Assembly: GCA_006969385.1 (NCBI GenBank)
Contig: CP030884.1
Coordinates: forward strand, 2,294,001-2,358,000
DNA: 64,000 bases
Reading direction: 5' to 3'
From: Planctomycetaceae bacterium
Lineage (GTDB): Bacteria; Planctomycetota; Phycisphaerae; UBA1845; UTPLA1
The notes beneath the pieces were generated by a model. The model saw only the letters and a list, made by a program, of their open reading frames with translations. It was not told the DNA's origin and did no database searches. This document shows positions 8,608 to 17,906 of this stretch, in pieces (positions within the stretch are counted from its first letter, which is position 1; each line of letters opens with the position of its first letter). Both the position numbers and the translations under genes were made by a program.

Positions 8608-10275
8608 ATGCCGACCGTCATGCCCGCCGACGACTCAAAGCTCGACGATGCACCAGCCACGCTTAGCTACGCGCAGGTCGATCCACCTGCGCGCAAAGAG
8701 CTCTTTCAAAGTCGCAGCCTGACGCAATCGACCGGTAGTTATCTAATCGCGCAAGGCGTGGTGCGCGTGTTGAATTTCGCACGCATCATTCTGCTCACGC
8801 GCATCATGGTGCAGCAGCAGTTCGGCTTGCTTTACACGATTCTACTCGTCTCAAATGTGCTGACGCCGTTGTGCAGTCTCGGGCTCAACGAAGCCATCGC
8901 GCGGTACGTGCCGCAATATGAACATCTGGGTTCGTTAACGCGTTTTGCGCGGCGGTCGATGCAACTGCTCGCCGGAATCACCATCGTGACGGTGGCCGCG
9001 TTTGTATGGTTTGCACCGTTGCTGGGGGAGTTTCTCTTTTTGCAAATCGGTGGCGACGCGACTTTTGCGGCTGAATTGCCGGCCATTGCGCGCCTCACGG
9101 GCATCATCGTGGCGATGTTGGTGCTGTTCTTTTTCGTGATGGCATTGCTAAAGGGCCTGCGCATGTTCGCGGCGCTGGCCTGGCTGGAGTTATCGCACAG
9201 CATATTGTTCTTCTTGGGCTGCCTAATCGTTTACTTCACCGGTCAGTTGAGCGCGTTTACGCTGGCCGCACTGTATGCCGCGTCGTTGGCGTTACCCAAC
9301 GCGTGGTTCGGCCTGCGCTTGGTTGCAGTCGTGCGCGAGTTACCCGCTCAGAACGGCGAAAGCGAAACCAATCGACTTGAACGCAAGCTGCTGGCCTACA
9401 GCATTTGGACCATGCTGGCGGGCGTGACGTGGCAAGTGCTGCTTTGGTTCCCGTCGTGGCACTTAAACAAGATGGAAGGCCAGCAAGCGGTCGCCGTGTT
9501 CGGTGCGGCGCGACAGATCGGCAACCTCATTCTGGTCGGCGCCATCGCGCTGTCGACGCTCGTTATGGCGACGGTCACGCGCACGTGGGAAGCGCACGGT
9601 CGCGAGCATGCCGAACGCCAACTATCGCTCGCGTTTCGCGTCGTCGGTGTTGGGCTCGTGATTTTGTGTGCGGGCCTGTCGTTCGCGCGCGACTTTGTAA
9701 TGATGCCATTCGGGCAGAACTACGCCGCCGGTGCCGCCGTGTTACCGTTGCATTTGTTGTTTTTTATTTTCACCGGATTTTTGGCGTTTATCCCCGCGCA
9801 CTTTCATCTGCGCGAACGAACGCGACTGATGCTCTGGCCGTGGCTTGCCGGTTTTGTCGTAAACCTGCTGCTGGCCAGTTGGTGGCTCGACCCGAATTAC
9901 GCGCCTTTCCGCGACGGTGTGGTGTATGCAGCGATTGATAAGCTGCTTGCGACGATTTTTGCGGGCGGGATAGCGGGTGTGGATGGTCAAAACGCCGCCG
10001 CGTGGGCCGGGGCGCTCGGCATGGGCTGCGCCGTCTTGTTCTGCGTGCTGTTGGTGCGGCGCGAGGGCGTGCATATCGATCGCGGCAGCGTGGTGGTGTT
10101 GGTCTCATCCTTTCTGGTTGCCGGTGGGCCGGTTTTGCTGCCGTTGGGTACGGTGATACTGCTAATCTTGCTTTTCACAACCGAATGGATATTGAACCTG
10201 GCGGAACGACAACAGGTTCTGGGTTATATTTACGCGGTGCCTCAGCAGTTGCCGTTCTTGAAACGTAGGAGTTAA
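8608..10275 (+). CDS. Wzx-like polysaccharide flippase (MOP superfamily)
   Basis: 555 residues from ATG 8608, two bases after the stop of the preceding gene. An upstream extension of the frame to 8479 overlaps that gene and is discarded. A hydrophilic 45-residue N-terminus precedes about 14 membrane segments. The first pair (SYLIAQGVVRVLNFARIILL ... FGLLYTILLVSNVLTPLCSLG) has the typical Polysacc_synt pattern with an early Arg between helices. Family members flip lipid-linked repeat units across the inner membrane. The tight spacing and gene order (Wzy then Wzx) argue for translational coupling. Confidence 0.87.
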   Translation: MPTVMPADDSKLDDAPATLSYAQVDPPARKELFQSRSLTQSTGSYLIAQGVVRVLNFARIILLTRIMVQQQFGLLYTILLVSNVLTPLCSLGLNEAIARYVPQYEHLGSLTRFARRSMQLLAGITIVTVAAFVWFAPLLGEFLFLQIGGDATFAAELPAIARLTGIIVAMLVLFFFVMALLKGLRMFAALAWLELSHSILFFLGCLIVYFTGQLSAFTLAALYAASLALPNAWFGLRLVAVVRELPAQNGESETNRLERKLLAYSIWTMLAGVTWQVLLWFPSWHLNKMEGQQAVAVFGAARQIGNLILVGAIALSTLVMATVTRTWEAHGREHAERQLSLAFRVVGVGLVILCAGLSFARDFVMMPFGQNYAAGAAVLPLHLLFFIFTGFLAFIPAHFHLRERTRLMLWPWLAGFVVNLLLASWWLDPNYAPFRDGVVYAAIDKLLATIFAGGIAGVDGQNAAAWAGALGMGCAVLFCVLLVRREGVHIDRGSVVVLVSSFLVAGGPVLLPLGTVILLILLFTTEWILNLAERQQVLGYIYAVPQQLPFLKRRS

Positions 10276-10287
10276 GACTGCGGCCTC

Positions 10288-12603
10288 ATGGATGATCGCC
10301 CCGTCAGTTCGTTGCCCACCGATACGCCCAGCTTGGCAGTCGCTATCTGCACCAAGGATCGCATCGCGTCGTTGTGCAAAACGATTGAGTCGGTCTGGGA
10401 ACAGTCGCACCTTCCGCAAGAATTGATCGTTATCGACGACGGCACCATGCCGGATGAGGTCTGGGAAGACATCGCCTTTGGCTGCCAAGATCGCGGCATC
10501 GTTTGGAAATACGAGAAAAAGGATTTGCCAGGGCTGACGCGTTCGCGCAACTGGGCGGCAGAGATCGCCGAGAGCGATGTCATTCTCTACCTCGATGACG
10601 ATGTTACCTGCGACACGAACGCGCTAGCGGAAATCGTGCGTCTGTTTGCCGATCCGAACGTCGGCGGCGTGACGGCGAACGTTTTGGAACCGAAGCTCGA
10701 TACCCCCGGCGGTCGGCGCTACGCCCAATGGTGCAAGTGGGCGCGCTGGTGGCAATTGCAACCGACGACCCAGCCCAGTGCGCCGAAGCCTGCGGTACTT
10801 AACGATAAAGACGTAGCCGTGCGGGCTCAGTGGATGTCGGGCGCTGCAATGACTTATCGGCGCGAGTTGGTATTGGCGCATCGGTTCGACGAATCGCTCT
10901 CTGAATATGCTCTGGGCGAAGATCGCGAGTTTGGCTACCGCCTTACACCCCATACATGGTTGCTCGAAGCGCGGCGCGCCGAGATCATCCATCGTCGTGA
11001 ATCCAGTGGTCGTGCCAACCCGCGCCGCCTCGGCTACATGACAAGCTTCAACTACCTGTACATCCTCAACAAGACCTGCAGCCTGCGCGGTTGGCGGCGA
11101 GCCGAGCCGTATTACTCATTAATGGTCTTGGCCACGCGGTTGTTGCTCGGCATGTTGCGCGATCAGCGATCCGAACGATTCGCGGAATTGCGCGGGATGA
11201 TGTCTGGCGCGTTGGCGTGGTTGAACTCCGACGTACGCGCACAACTGAAGTCGTCGCGCAAGACGGATGTCCCCCACCCCCAGAGGGGGCGGGGCACCCA
11301 GATGGCGTCTCCGAGCACATCTGAGTCTGACATCAACAACCCCGCGGGTGCCCCTGCCCCTCTGGGGCTGGGGGACCATCCCACGCCCGGATTAACACGC
11401 GCCCTCTTCGTCACCAACCGACTCGAACCCGGTGGTGCCGAGCGCATGTTGATCGACCTTGCCCGCCATCTTCCCGCGCACGGCGTCACGCCGAGTATCG
11501 CCTGCTTACAAGACGCCGGTCCGTTGGCATCCCAAGCGGGCGAGAATGGCATCCCCGTTCACGAGCATCTGCTCAAATTCAAATACGATTTCGCGGCGGC
11601 ATGGCGCTTGGCACGATTGATCCGCGAGCAACAAATCGACGTGTGCGTCGTCGCGCATAGCGGTGGCGATCGCATGTTTTGGACGACCCTTTCAGCACGA
11701 CTCGCACGCCGACCCGTGGTCGTTTGGTCGCATTGGCATCCGACCGACGAACAGCGTCATCTCGAACGACCGAACCGCGTATTGTTACATTGGGTCGATC
11801 AAATCATCGCGCTGGGCTCGGCGCATCGGCAGGCTTGGATCGATGTCGAAAACGCACCGGCAGCCAAAGTTAACGTCGCCCACAACGGCATCGATCTAAC
11901 GCGTTTTGACGACCTACCCTCGCGCGGAAGCGTGCGTGCCGACTTGGGCTTGAAAGAGAACGACTTCGCCGTCGCGCTCGTTGCCAACCTGCGTCCGGAA
12001 AAGCGGCATGATGTGTTTATCAGCGCAGCGCGACGACTCGCCGACGAAGATGACCGTTATCGGTTTTTCATCGTTGGCGGTGGGCCATCTGAAGCAGAGG
12101 TACGCCGAGCCGTCGAAGCGGCTGGGCTGTCCGAGCGTACGCTCACCATGTTGGGCCCGAGAAGCGATATCCCGCAGCTACTTTCCGGTCTCGATGCCTG
12201 TTGTTTATGTAGCGATATTGAGTGCTTTAGTGTTGTCATGCTGGAGTCGGCAGCGGCGGGTTGCCCGTTTATCGGCCCGGCCGTTGGCAGTATGACCGAG
12301 TTTCTTTCCCACCGACAAACCGGGCTCGCAATTAAACCAGCGAACCCCACTTCATTAGCCGATGCTGTTCGGACATTGGCGGCGGATGTTGCGCTTCGGC
12401 AAAACATCGTTGCGAATGCCAAAACGCGCGTGCGTGAAGGTTTCGCGTTAGATGCCGTGGCAAGTCGCTTTGCGACGCTGCTGCATGCCGAAGCCGATCG
12501 AACGCGCACGAGTGCGAGCCGTCAACTCGCGACCGATATCGGTCGCCATTGGCAGCGCGGGCTCGACAGCATCCGGACGGCCGACAGCCGCACGGTCCGC
12601 TGA
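10288..12603 (+). CDS. Bifunctional glycosyltransferase: GT2 domain fused to GT4 domain
   Basis: 771 residues. Residues 8-300 form a GT2 (GT-A) domain: LAVAICTKDR, QELIVIDDG, TRSRNWAAE and the metal-binding YLDDDV near residue 102, with the acceptor-site ALGEDREF. Residues 370-755 form a GT4 (GT-B) domain: FVTNRLEPGGAERMLIDLA, VALVANLRPEKRHD and the EX7E motif (ECFSVVMLE). The ~37-residue joining segment (about 327-364, Pro/Gly/Arg-rich) is encoded by two inverted hairpin repeats otherwise found between genes, so the fusion may be recent. The protein should add two sugars to the lipid-linked repeat unit. Starts at ATG 10288, 12 bp after the flippase stop. Confidence 0.88.
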   Translation: MDDRPVSSLPTDTPSLAVAICTKDRIASLCKTIESVWEQSHLPQELIVIDDGTMPDEVWEDIAFGCQDRGIVWKYEKKDLPGLTRSRNWAAEIAESDVILYLDDDVTCDTNALAEIVRLFADPNVGGVTANVLEPKLDTPGGRRYAQWCKWARWWQLQPTTQPSAPKPAVLNDKDVAVRAQWMSGAAMTYRRELVLAHRFDESLSEYALGEDREFGYRLTPHTWLLEARRAEIIHRRESSGRANPRRLGYMTSFNYLYILNKTCSLRGWRRAEPYYSLMVLATRLLLGMLRDQRSERFAELRGMMSGALAWLNSDVRAQLKSSRKTDVPHPQRGRGTQMASPSTSESDINNPAGAPAPLGLGDHPTPGLTRALFVTNRLEPGGAERMLIDLARHLPAHGVTPSIACLQDAGPLASQAGENGIPVHEHLLKFKYDFAAAWRLARLIREQQIDVCVVAHSGGDRMFWTTLSARLARRPVVVWSHWHPTDEQRHLERPNRVLLHWVDQIIALGSAHRQAWIDVENAPAAKVNVAHNGIDLTRFDDLPSRGSVRADLGLKENDFAVALVANLRPEKRHDVFISAARRLADEDDRYRFFIVGGGPSEAEVRRAVEAAGLSERTLTMLGPRSDIPQLLSGLDACCLCSDIECFSVVMLESAAAGCPFIGPAVGSMTEFLSHRQTGLAIKPANPTSLADAVRTLAADVALRQNIVANAKTRVREGFALDAVASRFATLLHAEADRTRTSASRQLATDIGRHWQRGLDSIRTADSRTVR
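11268..11377. repeat. Inverted pair of GGGTGCCCC-family hairpins inside a coding region
   Basis: Two hairpins in opposite orientation lie at 11268-11299 (CCCCCACCCCC-AGAG-GGGGCGGGG then CACCC) and 11346-11377 (GGGTGCCCC-TGCCCCTCTGGGGC-TGGGGG). The second matches the intergenic copy at 28298-28330 (read on -) at about 30 of 32 positions. Here they are in frame and encode the Pro/Gly/Arg-rich linker between the two glycosyltransferase domains. Confidence 0.85.
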
Positions 12604-12769
12604 ATTGTACGCTTAACGTGGGCGCCAATGCCGCCCGCGCGGTTATCAGTCGCGTTCGACCCGAGCGTCGCGCGCTGAAGAGCCAACTTGCGCGTGGTGG
12701 GAAGCACGCGCGAATCAGTAGGGGGCCGACTTGGCACGACCCATGCCGAGGCGGATGAGGAAGGAAGTC
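12604..12769. other. Gap between glycosyltransferase genes
   Basis: No gene seen. The reading frame of the next gene is open back to TTG 12731, but AGGAAGG at 12757-12763 is ideally placed for ATG 12770, so the upstream part is leader. Confidence 0.4.
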
Positions 12770-13969
12770 ATGCCAGTCATCGCTCACAATACCGATGCCG
12801 GCGGCGCGCGACCGATTCGCGTGTTGCATTTGGTGTCGACCTTCGCCGTCAAGACCGACACCAAATGGTTGTTGCAACTGCTGCGCCGGCAGGATCGCGC
12901 CCGTTTTGAAACAGCGATTGCCTGTTTCTACGAAGGCGGACCGATGCGCGAGCGCTTCGAGCGCATCGGCGTGCGGACCTTTAATCTAAACGTGCCGGTG
13001 ACAATCGATCCGCGTGGTATTACGCGCGCCGCTGCTTTGATCAATAAATGGCAACCGTCGATCGTGCATACGCATCTGCTTCGCGCAGATCTCTTGGGCG
13101 GATTGGCGGCACGATTGATGAAAATCGATGCCCTTGTGAGTAACGCATACGCCATTGGCGCGTTTCGCCGTGCCAAGAAGCGCTTGCTCGATTCGTCGCT
13201 CGATGCGTGCTGCGCGCGACTACCGGCGCAGGTCATCGCCGTGAGCAACGCGGTGAAGACGGATTGCGTCGAACGGTTGGGAATCCCTACCGAGCGCGTG
13301 CACGTGATTCATACGGGCATTGAACCGGTATCGCCCCACGATTACGACGAAAAGGCGGCGCAGTTTCGCGCACGCTGTAATGCCCACCCGGAAATTCCAT
13401 TAATCGTGACCGTCGCGCGGTTGAGTTATGAAAAAGGTATCAACACGCTGCTCGATGCGGCGGCGCAACTCGATCGACGCGGAGTCGATTTTCGATTGGC
13501 GCTGGTCGGCGACGGTCCGTTACGGGCCGAATTAGAAGAGCACGCTTACGAGTTGGGCATTGCCGGTAAGGTCTATTTCTGCGGCTTTACGGGAGACGTA
13601 TGGCCCGCACTTACCGCCGCCGACGTATGTTGCATCCCGTCGGAATCGGAGGGCTTTCCGAACGTGATGTTGGAGGCCATGTCTGCCGGCAAGGCGATCG
13701 TGGCGACGCGCGCCGGCGGTATGACCGATGCGCTGGAGCAACAAAGCAATGCGATGTTAGCCAACGTCGGCGATGTCGACGGGTTGGCTACAGCTTTGGA
13801 ACGTTTGGCGACGGATCGTGAGCTGGCGTTTCGATTGGGTACGGCGGCGCGCAGCACCTTGCTGCGGCGATTTCACGTACGCGACGTGGCCATGCGCTAC
13901 GAGTCGCTCTACGACGATCTCTTAGCCAAGGGGAGGGCGGTGCATGCCGGCGCTATCGTCGGAACATAA
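12770..13969 (+). CDS. Glycosyltransferase family 4
   Basis: 399 residues from ATG 12770, preceded by a strong AGGAAGG site. A GT-B fold is indicated by the N-terminal IRVLHLVSTFAVKTDTKWLL, the middle HTHLLRADLLGGLAARL, the start of the C-terminal domain (PLIVTVARLSYEKGINTLLD) and the EX7E catalytic/nucleotide motif (EGFPNVMLE) followed by AMSAGKAIVATRAGG. GT4 enzymes are retaining and usually use UDP- or GDP-sugars. Its 3' end overlaps the WecG-like gene by 26 bp, so the two are translationally coupled parts of the exopolysaccharide operon. Donor and acceptor cannot be read from sequence. Confidence 0.9.
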   Translation: MPVIAHNTDAGGARPIRVLHLVSTFAVKTDTKWLLQLLRRQDRARFETAIACFYEGGPMRERFERIGVRTFNLNVPVTIDPRGITRAAALINKWQPSIVHTHLLRADLLGGLAARLMKIDALVSNAYAIGAFRRAKKRLLDSSLDACCARLPAQVIAVSNAVKTDCVERLGIPTERVHVIHTGIEPVSPHDYDEKAAQFRARCNAHPEIPLIVTVARLSYEKGINTLLDAAAQLDRRGVDFRLALVGDGPLRAELEEHAYELGIAGKVYFCGFTGDVWPALTAADVCCIPSESEGFPNVMLEAMSAGKAIVATRAGGMTDALEQQSNAMLANVGDVDGLATALERLATDRELAFRLGTAARSTLLRRFHVRDVAMRYESLYDDLLAKGRAVHAGAIVGT

Positions 13970-14765
13970 ACTGCCACCCATCGTCGAGGTGATGGGATTG
14001 CCGGTGCGTAGCTTGCTCGTCGATGAACTGATCGAGCTGGTGGTTGGTCGTGCGCGCGACGGTCAGCGGACGCGCATCGGTTATTGCAACGCACACACGA
14101 CCAACATGGCATTGGACGATGCACAACTCAACGCCGATTTGGCGGCGATGGATATTCTTTACGCCGACGGCGCCGCCATCGTGTGGGCCAGTCAGTTGGG
14201 CGAGCACACGTTACCCGAGCGCATGACGGCCGCCGGTTTCTTCAACGGCTTCATCGAAAAAGCGGCTGCCGCGCGATTGAAATTGTTTTTGCTCGGTGGC
14301 GAAGCGGGTATCGCCGAGACGGCGGCAATCAGCATGCAGGCGGTGGATGACGGCGTTGGCATCGTCGGCACACAGCACGGTTTTTTTGAATACGCAGACG
14401 CCGCACGCGTGGTCGAAACGATTAATGACGCGAACCCGGATGTCGTGCTCGTCGGCTTGTCGACACCGCGACAGGAACGCTGGGTACAGGAATACGCGGA
14501 TCGGTTGCACGCGCCGATACTATGGTGCGTCGGCGCCTTGTTCGATTACTACGCCGGTCGCGAACAGCGTGGGCCGTCTTGGCTGTGCGATCACGGCGGC
14601 GAATGGCTGTATCGCCTCTGGGAAGACCCGGCGGGAAAATGGAAACGCTATCTGCTGGGCAACCCGCTGTTTGTGAGCCGCGCCGCCAAGTGGGGTTGGG
14701 AACGCCGCCGCCATAAACACGAAGCTAAGAACGATATAACGAACGCTCCGGGAGGTGATGCATGA
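13944..14765 (+). CDS. WecG/TagA/CpsF-family glycosyltransferase (GT26)
   Basis: 273 residues starting at ATG 13944 behind GGGGAGG. Family motifs are present: the early YCNAHTTNMAL, YADGAAIVWASQLG with the catalytic-region Asp, the KLFLLGGEAGIAE glycine loop, the signature VGLSTPRQERWV, and the C-terminal LWCVGALFDYYAGREQRGP ... WLYRLWEDP. These enzymes typically add N-acetylmannosamine(uronate) or a related sugar as the second residue on undecaprenyl-PP-linked sugar. It pairs logically with the initiating transferase encoded next, with which it overlaps by 4 bp (ATGA). Confidence 0.92.
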   Translation: MPALSSEHKLPPIVEVMGLPVRSLLVDELIELVVGRARDGQRTRIGYCNAHTTNMALDDAQLNADLAAMDILYADGAAIVWASQLGEHTLPERMTAAGFFNGFIEKAAAARLKLFLLGGEAGIAETAAISMQAVDDGVGIVGTQHGFFEYADAARVVETINDANPDVVLVGLSTPRQERWVQEYADRLHAPILWCVGALFDYYAGREQRGPSWLCDHGGEWLYRLWEDPAGKWKRYLLGNPLFVSRAAKWGWERRRHKHEAKNDITNAPGGDA

Positions 14766-15469
14766 CGCAGTTGACCTCCATTTTGCCAACGCAGGTTAGC
14801 GCGCCGCAGCATGTGCCGGTGAATATAACGCAACCGCGCCAGCGCGATCATTTCCGCCAGCGCCGGTCGTATATGGTGATGACGCGGGCGATTGACGTCA
14901 CGGTCGCCATGATGGTGTTATTGTTGGCATCGCCGTTGTTGTTGCTGTCGGCAATGCTGATCAAGCTGACGTCGCGCGGGCCGGTCTTGTTCAGACAGCA
15001 ACGCGCCGGTTTCGCCGGCGACCCGTTCGAGATGTACAAGCTGCGTACGATGTATAACGGCGCCGACGACGATAAGGGCCTCTACCTCGCGCGCAACGAA
15101 CGCAAGGATGGGCCGTGCTTCAAGATTCGCAACGATCCGCGCGTCACGCGCGTGGGCCGCATCCTGCGGAAGCTCAGCATCGATGAACTGCCACAGTTGA
15201 TCAACGTGTTGCGCGGTGAGATGGCTCTCGTCGGCCCACGACCGTTGCCGTTGAATGAAGCCAAGACCGACACGCTGCAACAACGGTTGCGTATGTCGGT
15301 GAAGCCCGGTCTGACATGTCTGTGGCAGGTCAGCGGACGGACGGAGATTCCCTACGAAGAATGGCTCGCGCTCGATATTTGGTACATCCGCCATCAGTCG
15401 TTACGGTTGGATTTCGAGATTCTGCTGCGCACCATACCGGCGGTACTGTCAACCCGCGGTGCGTATTAG
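14762..15469 (+). CDS. Initiating undecaprenyl-phosphate sugar-phosphotransferase (WbaP/ExoY type)
   Basis: 235 residues; ATG 14762 overlaps the preceding stop. It has one hydrophobic hairpin (about 42-64) and then the bacterial sugar-transferase domain: [53 protein letters not shown], and [15 protein letters not shown]. It lacks the multi-helix N-terminal domain of long WbaP/WcaJ proteins, so it is the short, PglC/ExoY-like monotopic form. It loads the first sugar-1-phosphate onto undecaprenyl phosphate and so starts the repeat unit. It is the last gene of the exopolysaccharide cluster. Confidence 0.93.
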   Translation: MTQLTSILPTQVSAPQHVPVNITQPRQRDHFRQRRSYMVMTRAIDVTVAMMVLLLASPLLLLSAMLIKLTSRGPVLFRQQRAGFAGDPFEMYKLRTMYNGADDDKGLYLARNERKDGPCFKIRNDPRVTRVGRILRKLSIDELPQLINVLRGEMALVGPRPLPLNEAKTDTLQQRLRMSVKPGLTCLWQVSGRTEIPYEEWLALDIWYIRHQSLRLDFEILLRTIPAVLSTRGAY

Positions 15470-15519
15470 AACCAACTTCACATTCAATTGGTGGGCGGCA
15501 TTGAGAGGAGCCGCAGACT

Positions 15520-15542
15520 CCCTCTCCCTCGCAGGGAGAGGG
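15520..15542. repeat. CCCTCTCCC hairpin between convergent genes
   Basis: A perfect 9-bp stem (CCCTCTCCC / GGGAGAGGG) with a 5-nt loop is followed by CCGGGGTGAGGG. This composite is a common dispersed bacterial repeat. It lies between the convergent sugar-transferase and RluA-type genes and could act as a bidirectional transcription barrier, but no T-run follows. Confidence 0.6.
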
Positions 15543-15625
15543 CCGGGGTGAGGGTTTACCCAAAGCGCGAGAACGACGAATCCAAATATAAAACATATTT
15601 GATGGCCTCGGGCATTCCCCAAACC

Positions 15626-16354
15626 CTACCCCATCCTCGGTTCATCCAACCCGAACCGCGTCAACGTCTTCCGCAAGTCCTTCGGCCATGGCGCGCGCAC
15701 CGTTAGACCTTGGCTGGTGATGGGATGCAGAAACTTCAACTCCGCCGCATGCAAACAAAGCCGCACGACATTCGGCGGTTGCGATTTACCGAGATAGATG
15801 GTCTCACCCAGCACCGGGTTGCCCACTTCGCTCATGTGAATGCGAATCTGATGCAGCCGACCGGTCTTGGGGCGGGCTTCGATCAGCGCGACGCCGCCTG
15901 CTGTTTGCAAAACTTTATACGCCGTGATGCTCGGCTTGCCGTCGTGGCGAATGACGGCGCGTTTGCGTCGGCCGACGACTTCAGCGATTGGCTTTTGAAT
16001 AACGGCTTGCGCGGGTTTGGGCAGACCGTCGACGATGGCCCAATAGGTCTTGCGAATCTTGCGCTCGACGAATTGGGCGCGGAGGTTGTCGTAGGCTTGC
16101 GGGCGCAGGGCGACCATGACCAGGCCGGAGGTATCTTTATCGAGGCGATGCAGCAGCCCCCAGCCGCGATCGGCGCCCATGTTCTGCAACAATTTTCCAT
16201 ATTCGCAAAAGAGTCCGTTCAGCAGGCTGTCGTGTTCGTGCTTGAGGCCCGGTTGCGTGACCACCCGCGCCGGCTTTTCGACAACGAGAAAGTCATCATC
16301 GTGATGGGCGATGTCGTAAGGCACTTTTGGATTGGGTCGGACCGAAAATTCCAT
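15626..16354 (-). CDS. RluA-family pseudouridine synthase
   Basis: 242 residues. The catalytic motif is intact (LLHRLDKDTSGLVMVAL, with the nucleophilic Asp of HRLDKDTSG). The family N-terminal strand VVEKPARVVTQPG and C-terminal KTGRLHQIRIHMSEVGNPVLG are also present. There is no N-terminal S4 domain: the protein begins directly with the synthase fold (YDIAHHDDDFLVVEKP), which resembles short RluA/RluC-type or TruC-type enzymes. It modifies uridines in rRNA or tRNA; the exact site cannot be assigned. Confidence 0.9.
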   Translation of the reverse strand: MEFSVRPNPKVPYDIAHHDDDFLVVEKPARVVTQPGLKHEHDSLLNGLFCEYGKLLQNMGADRGWGLLHRLDKDTSGLVMVALRPQAYDNLRAQFVERKIRKTYWAIVDGLPKPAQAVIQKPIAEVVGRRKRAVIRHDGKPSITAYKVLQTAGGVALIEARPKTGRLHQIRIHMSEVGNPVLGETIYLGKSQPPNVVRLCLHAAELKFLHPITSQGLTVRAPWPKDLRKTLTRFGLDEPRMG

Positions 16355-16666
16355 CGTGATTCGATTATCTGCGTTTAGGGGTGACCGAGAAAAACCCTGC
16401 CGGAATTTATTTGACGCGTCGATCCCCGCAACGCATATTTTAAGGGCAGGCTGCGGCGACGGGCCGTGGACCTCGCACCCAACTTGGCCCAGAAGGGATT
16501 CTTATCTGACTTCAGGGAATTAGCGACTCTCCGCCGCGAACCCACCTAAACAGTCAAAACAAATCGCCCCTTCCTTGTGATTGCGCCGTTTGGTCCGGCA
16601 CGCCATTGCGTGTGCGGCTAGTTGCATTCGCAAGCCTTCCCGCCCCCTCTCGGAGGATCGCCCATT
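16355..16666. other. Intergenic region with promoter for the zinc-ribbon gene
   Basis: About 310 bp between divergent genes. Apart from the candidate promoter at 16411-16439 I see no repeat, RNA or small gene. Confidence 0.35.
16411..16439 (+). promoter_or_regulatory. Candidate sigma-70-type promoter
   Basis: TTGACG at 16411-16416 and CATATT at 16434-16439 are separated by 17 bp, 228 bp upstream of the zinc-ribbon protein start. The match is by eye only. Confidence 0.35.
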
Positions 16667-17029
16667 ATGTACGAAGACAAAATGATTGTTTGCAGCGATT
16701 GTGAACAGGAATTTGTTCATTCGGCGGAAGATCAGGAACGCTACGCGTCGCGTGGCTTCGAGCATGACCCCAAAAGGTGCCGCGAATGCCGCGAAAAGCG
16801 CAAAGCCAATTCGCCACAGGGCGGTGGTGGTGGTGGTGGCGGTGGGCGCCCGCAGCGGTCCGGCGGCGGTGGCGGTGGGCATCGCGGCAATCGCGACTTC
16901 GGCGATCGACCCCCACGCGAATTTCACGATGCCGTCTGCTCGGCCTGCGGTCAATCCACGACGGTTCCTTTTAAACCCGTCGAAGGACGACCCGTTTATT
17001 GCCGCGATTGCTTCCGCTCGCGGTCCTAA
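16667..17029 (+). CDS. Zinc-ribbon protein with Gly-rich linker (probable zinc-binding domain, zf-trcl-like)
   Basis: 120 residues from ATG 16667 (GGAGG at 16652-16656). The N-terminal half has two CxxC knuckles (IVCSDCEQEFVHSAEDQ ... RCRECREKRKA) typical of the 'probable zinc-ribbon' domain. A (Gly)n/Arg linker of about 35 residues follows (about 50-80). The C-terminal half has another pair (AVCSACGQSTTVPFKP ... VYCRDCF), the CxxC-type ribbon seen in short planctomycete and chloroflexi proteins. The Gly/Arg-rich linker resembles RNA-binding RGG segments. Likely a cytosolic zinc protein with nucleic-acid affinity; specific role unknown. Confidence 0.8.
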   Translation: MYEDKMIVCSDCEQEFVHSAEDQERYASRGFEHDPKRCRECREKRKANSPQGGGGGGGGGRPQRSGGGGGGHRGNRDFGDRPPREFHDAVCSACGQSTTVPFKPVEGRPVYCRDCFRSRS

Positions 17030-17067
17030 CGGCTTCAAACTTCAATGCGATCTCGATGGCGTAACCG

Positions 17068-17901
17068 CTACTTTGTGACGCTGGGTTCTTCCACCGAGCG
17101 CATCAGGTGTCGTTGCGCGACGAGCACGATGACCAACGGCGGGATCATCGATAACACCGCTACCGCCATCAGCAAGTTGGGCCACGCACCTTGCATCTTG
17201 TAATACATGCGCAGGCCCACGCTGATCGGGAATGTTTGATAGTCGGAGAGATACAACAGCGGCCCGAAGAAGGCGTGCCAGTGCACGACGGCGCTGAGGG
17301 CGGCGACGGCGCCGACGGCGGGGCGAACCATCGGTAGCATCACATTCCAGAATAGCTGCCAATGCGTCGCGCCTTCGAGGCGGGCGGCGTCTTCGAATGC
17401 GCGCGGTACCGATTTAAACGCCTGACGAAATAGAAATACCGAAAAGCCCGAAACAGCCAACCAATGCGGCACGATCAACGGCTTATAGGTATTGAGCCAC
17501 TCGAGCGCATCGAATACCAGAAAGCGCGGCAGGATCAACAGATTCACCGGCGCGGAAATGCTCAACAGCACCAAACCGAAACACACCGGTCGGCCCCACC
17601 AGCGCAAGCGTGCAAATGCAAAGCCGGCCATCGCGCAGCTCAGGACCGTGCCGATCGTCGCCGCCATCGTAATAACCATCGAGTTCAACAGGAAACGGAG
17701 CACCGGCAACCGCGTGACGGCTTTGCGGTAATTTTCCCATTGCCACGCATCATCTGCGTTGGCTTCGTCGAAGACCGCGCCCACGAACAACCGTTCGACG
17801 GGCTGCAACGATGCCCAAACCGCCCACGCCACGGGCAGCAGCATTAACAGGGCGATCAGCCAACGACCGATCCATGTATAGGGCGCCTCGCGATCGATCA
17901 T
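17068..17901 (-). CDS. Sugar ABC transporter permease, MalG-like
   Basis: 277 residues from ATG 17901; the frame is open to 17970 but that part overlaps the upstream permease. There are six membrane segments with the binding-protein-dependent transport signature in the EAA loop (RAFEDAARLEGATHWQLFWNVMLP). MalG-type permeases pair with a MalF-type subunit, here the gene immediately upstream. Start and stop are separated by 5 bp, indicating coupling. No ATPase gene is adjacent, so the importer must borrow one encoded elsewhere. Confidence 0.88.
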   Translation of the reverse strand: MIDREAPYTWIGRWLIALLMLLPVAWAVWASLQPVERLFVGAVFDEANADDAWQWENYRKAVTRLPVLRFLLNSMVITMAATIGTVLSCAMAGFAFARLRWWGRPVCFGLVLLSISAPVNLLILPRFLVFDALEWLNTYKPLIVPHWLAVSGFSVFLFRQAFKSVPRAFEDAARLEGATHWQLFWNVMLPMVRPAVGAVAALSAVVHWHAFFGPLLYLSDYQTFPISVGLRMYYKMQGAWPNLLMAVAVLSMIPPLVIVLVAQRHLMRSVEEPSVTK

Positions 17902-17906
17902 CCGCT

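Noticed and set aside
16777..16974. Trp/Arg-rich + strand frame within the zinc-ribbon gene
   Set aside because: Out-of-frame reading of the glycine-rich linker codons.
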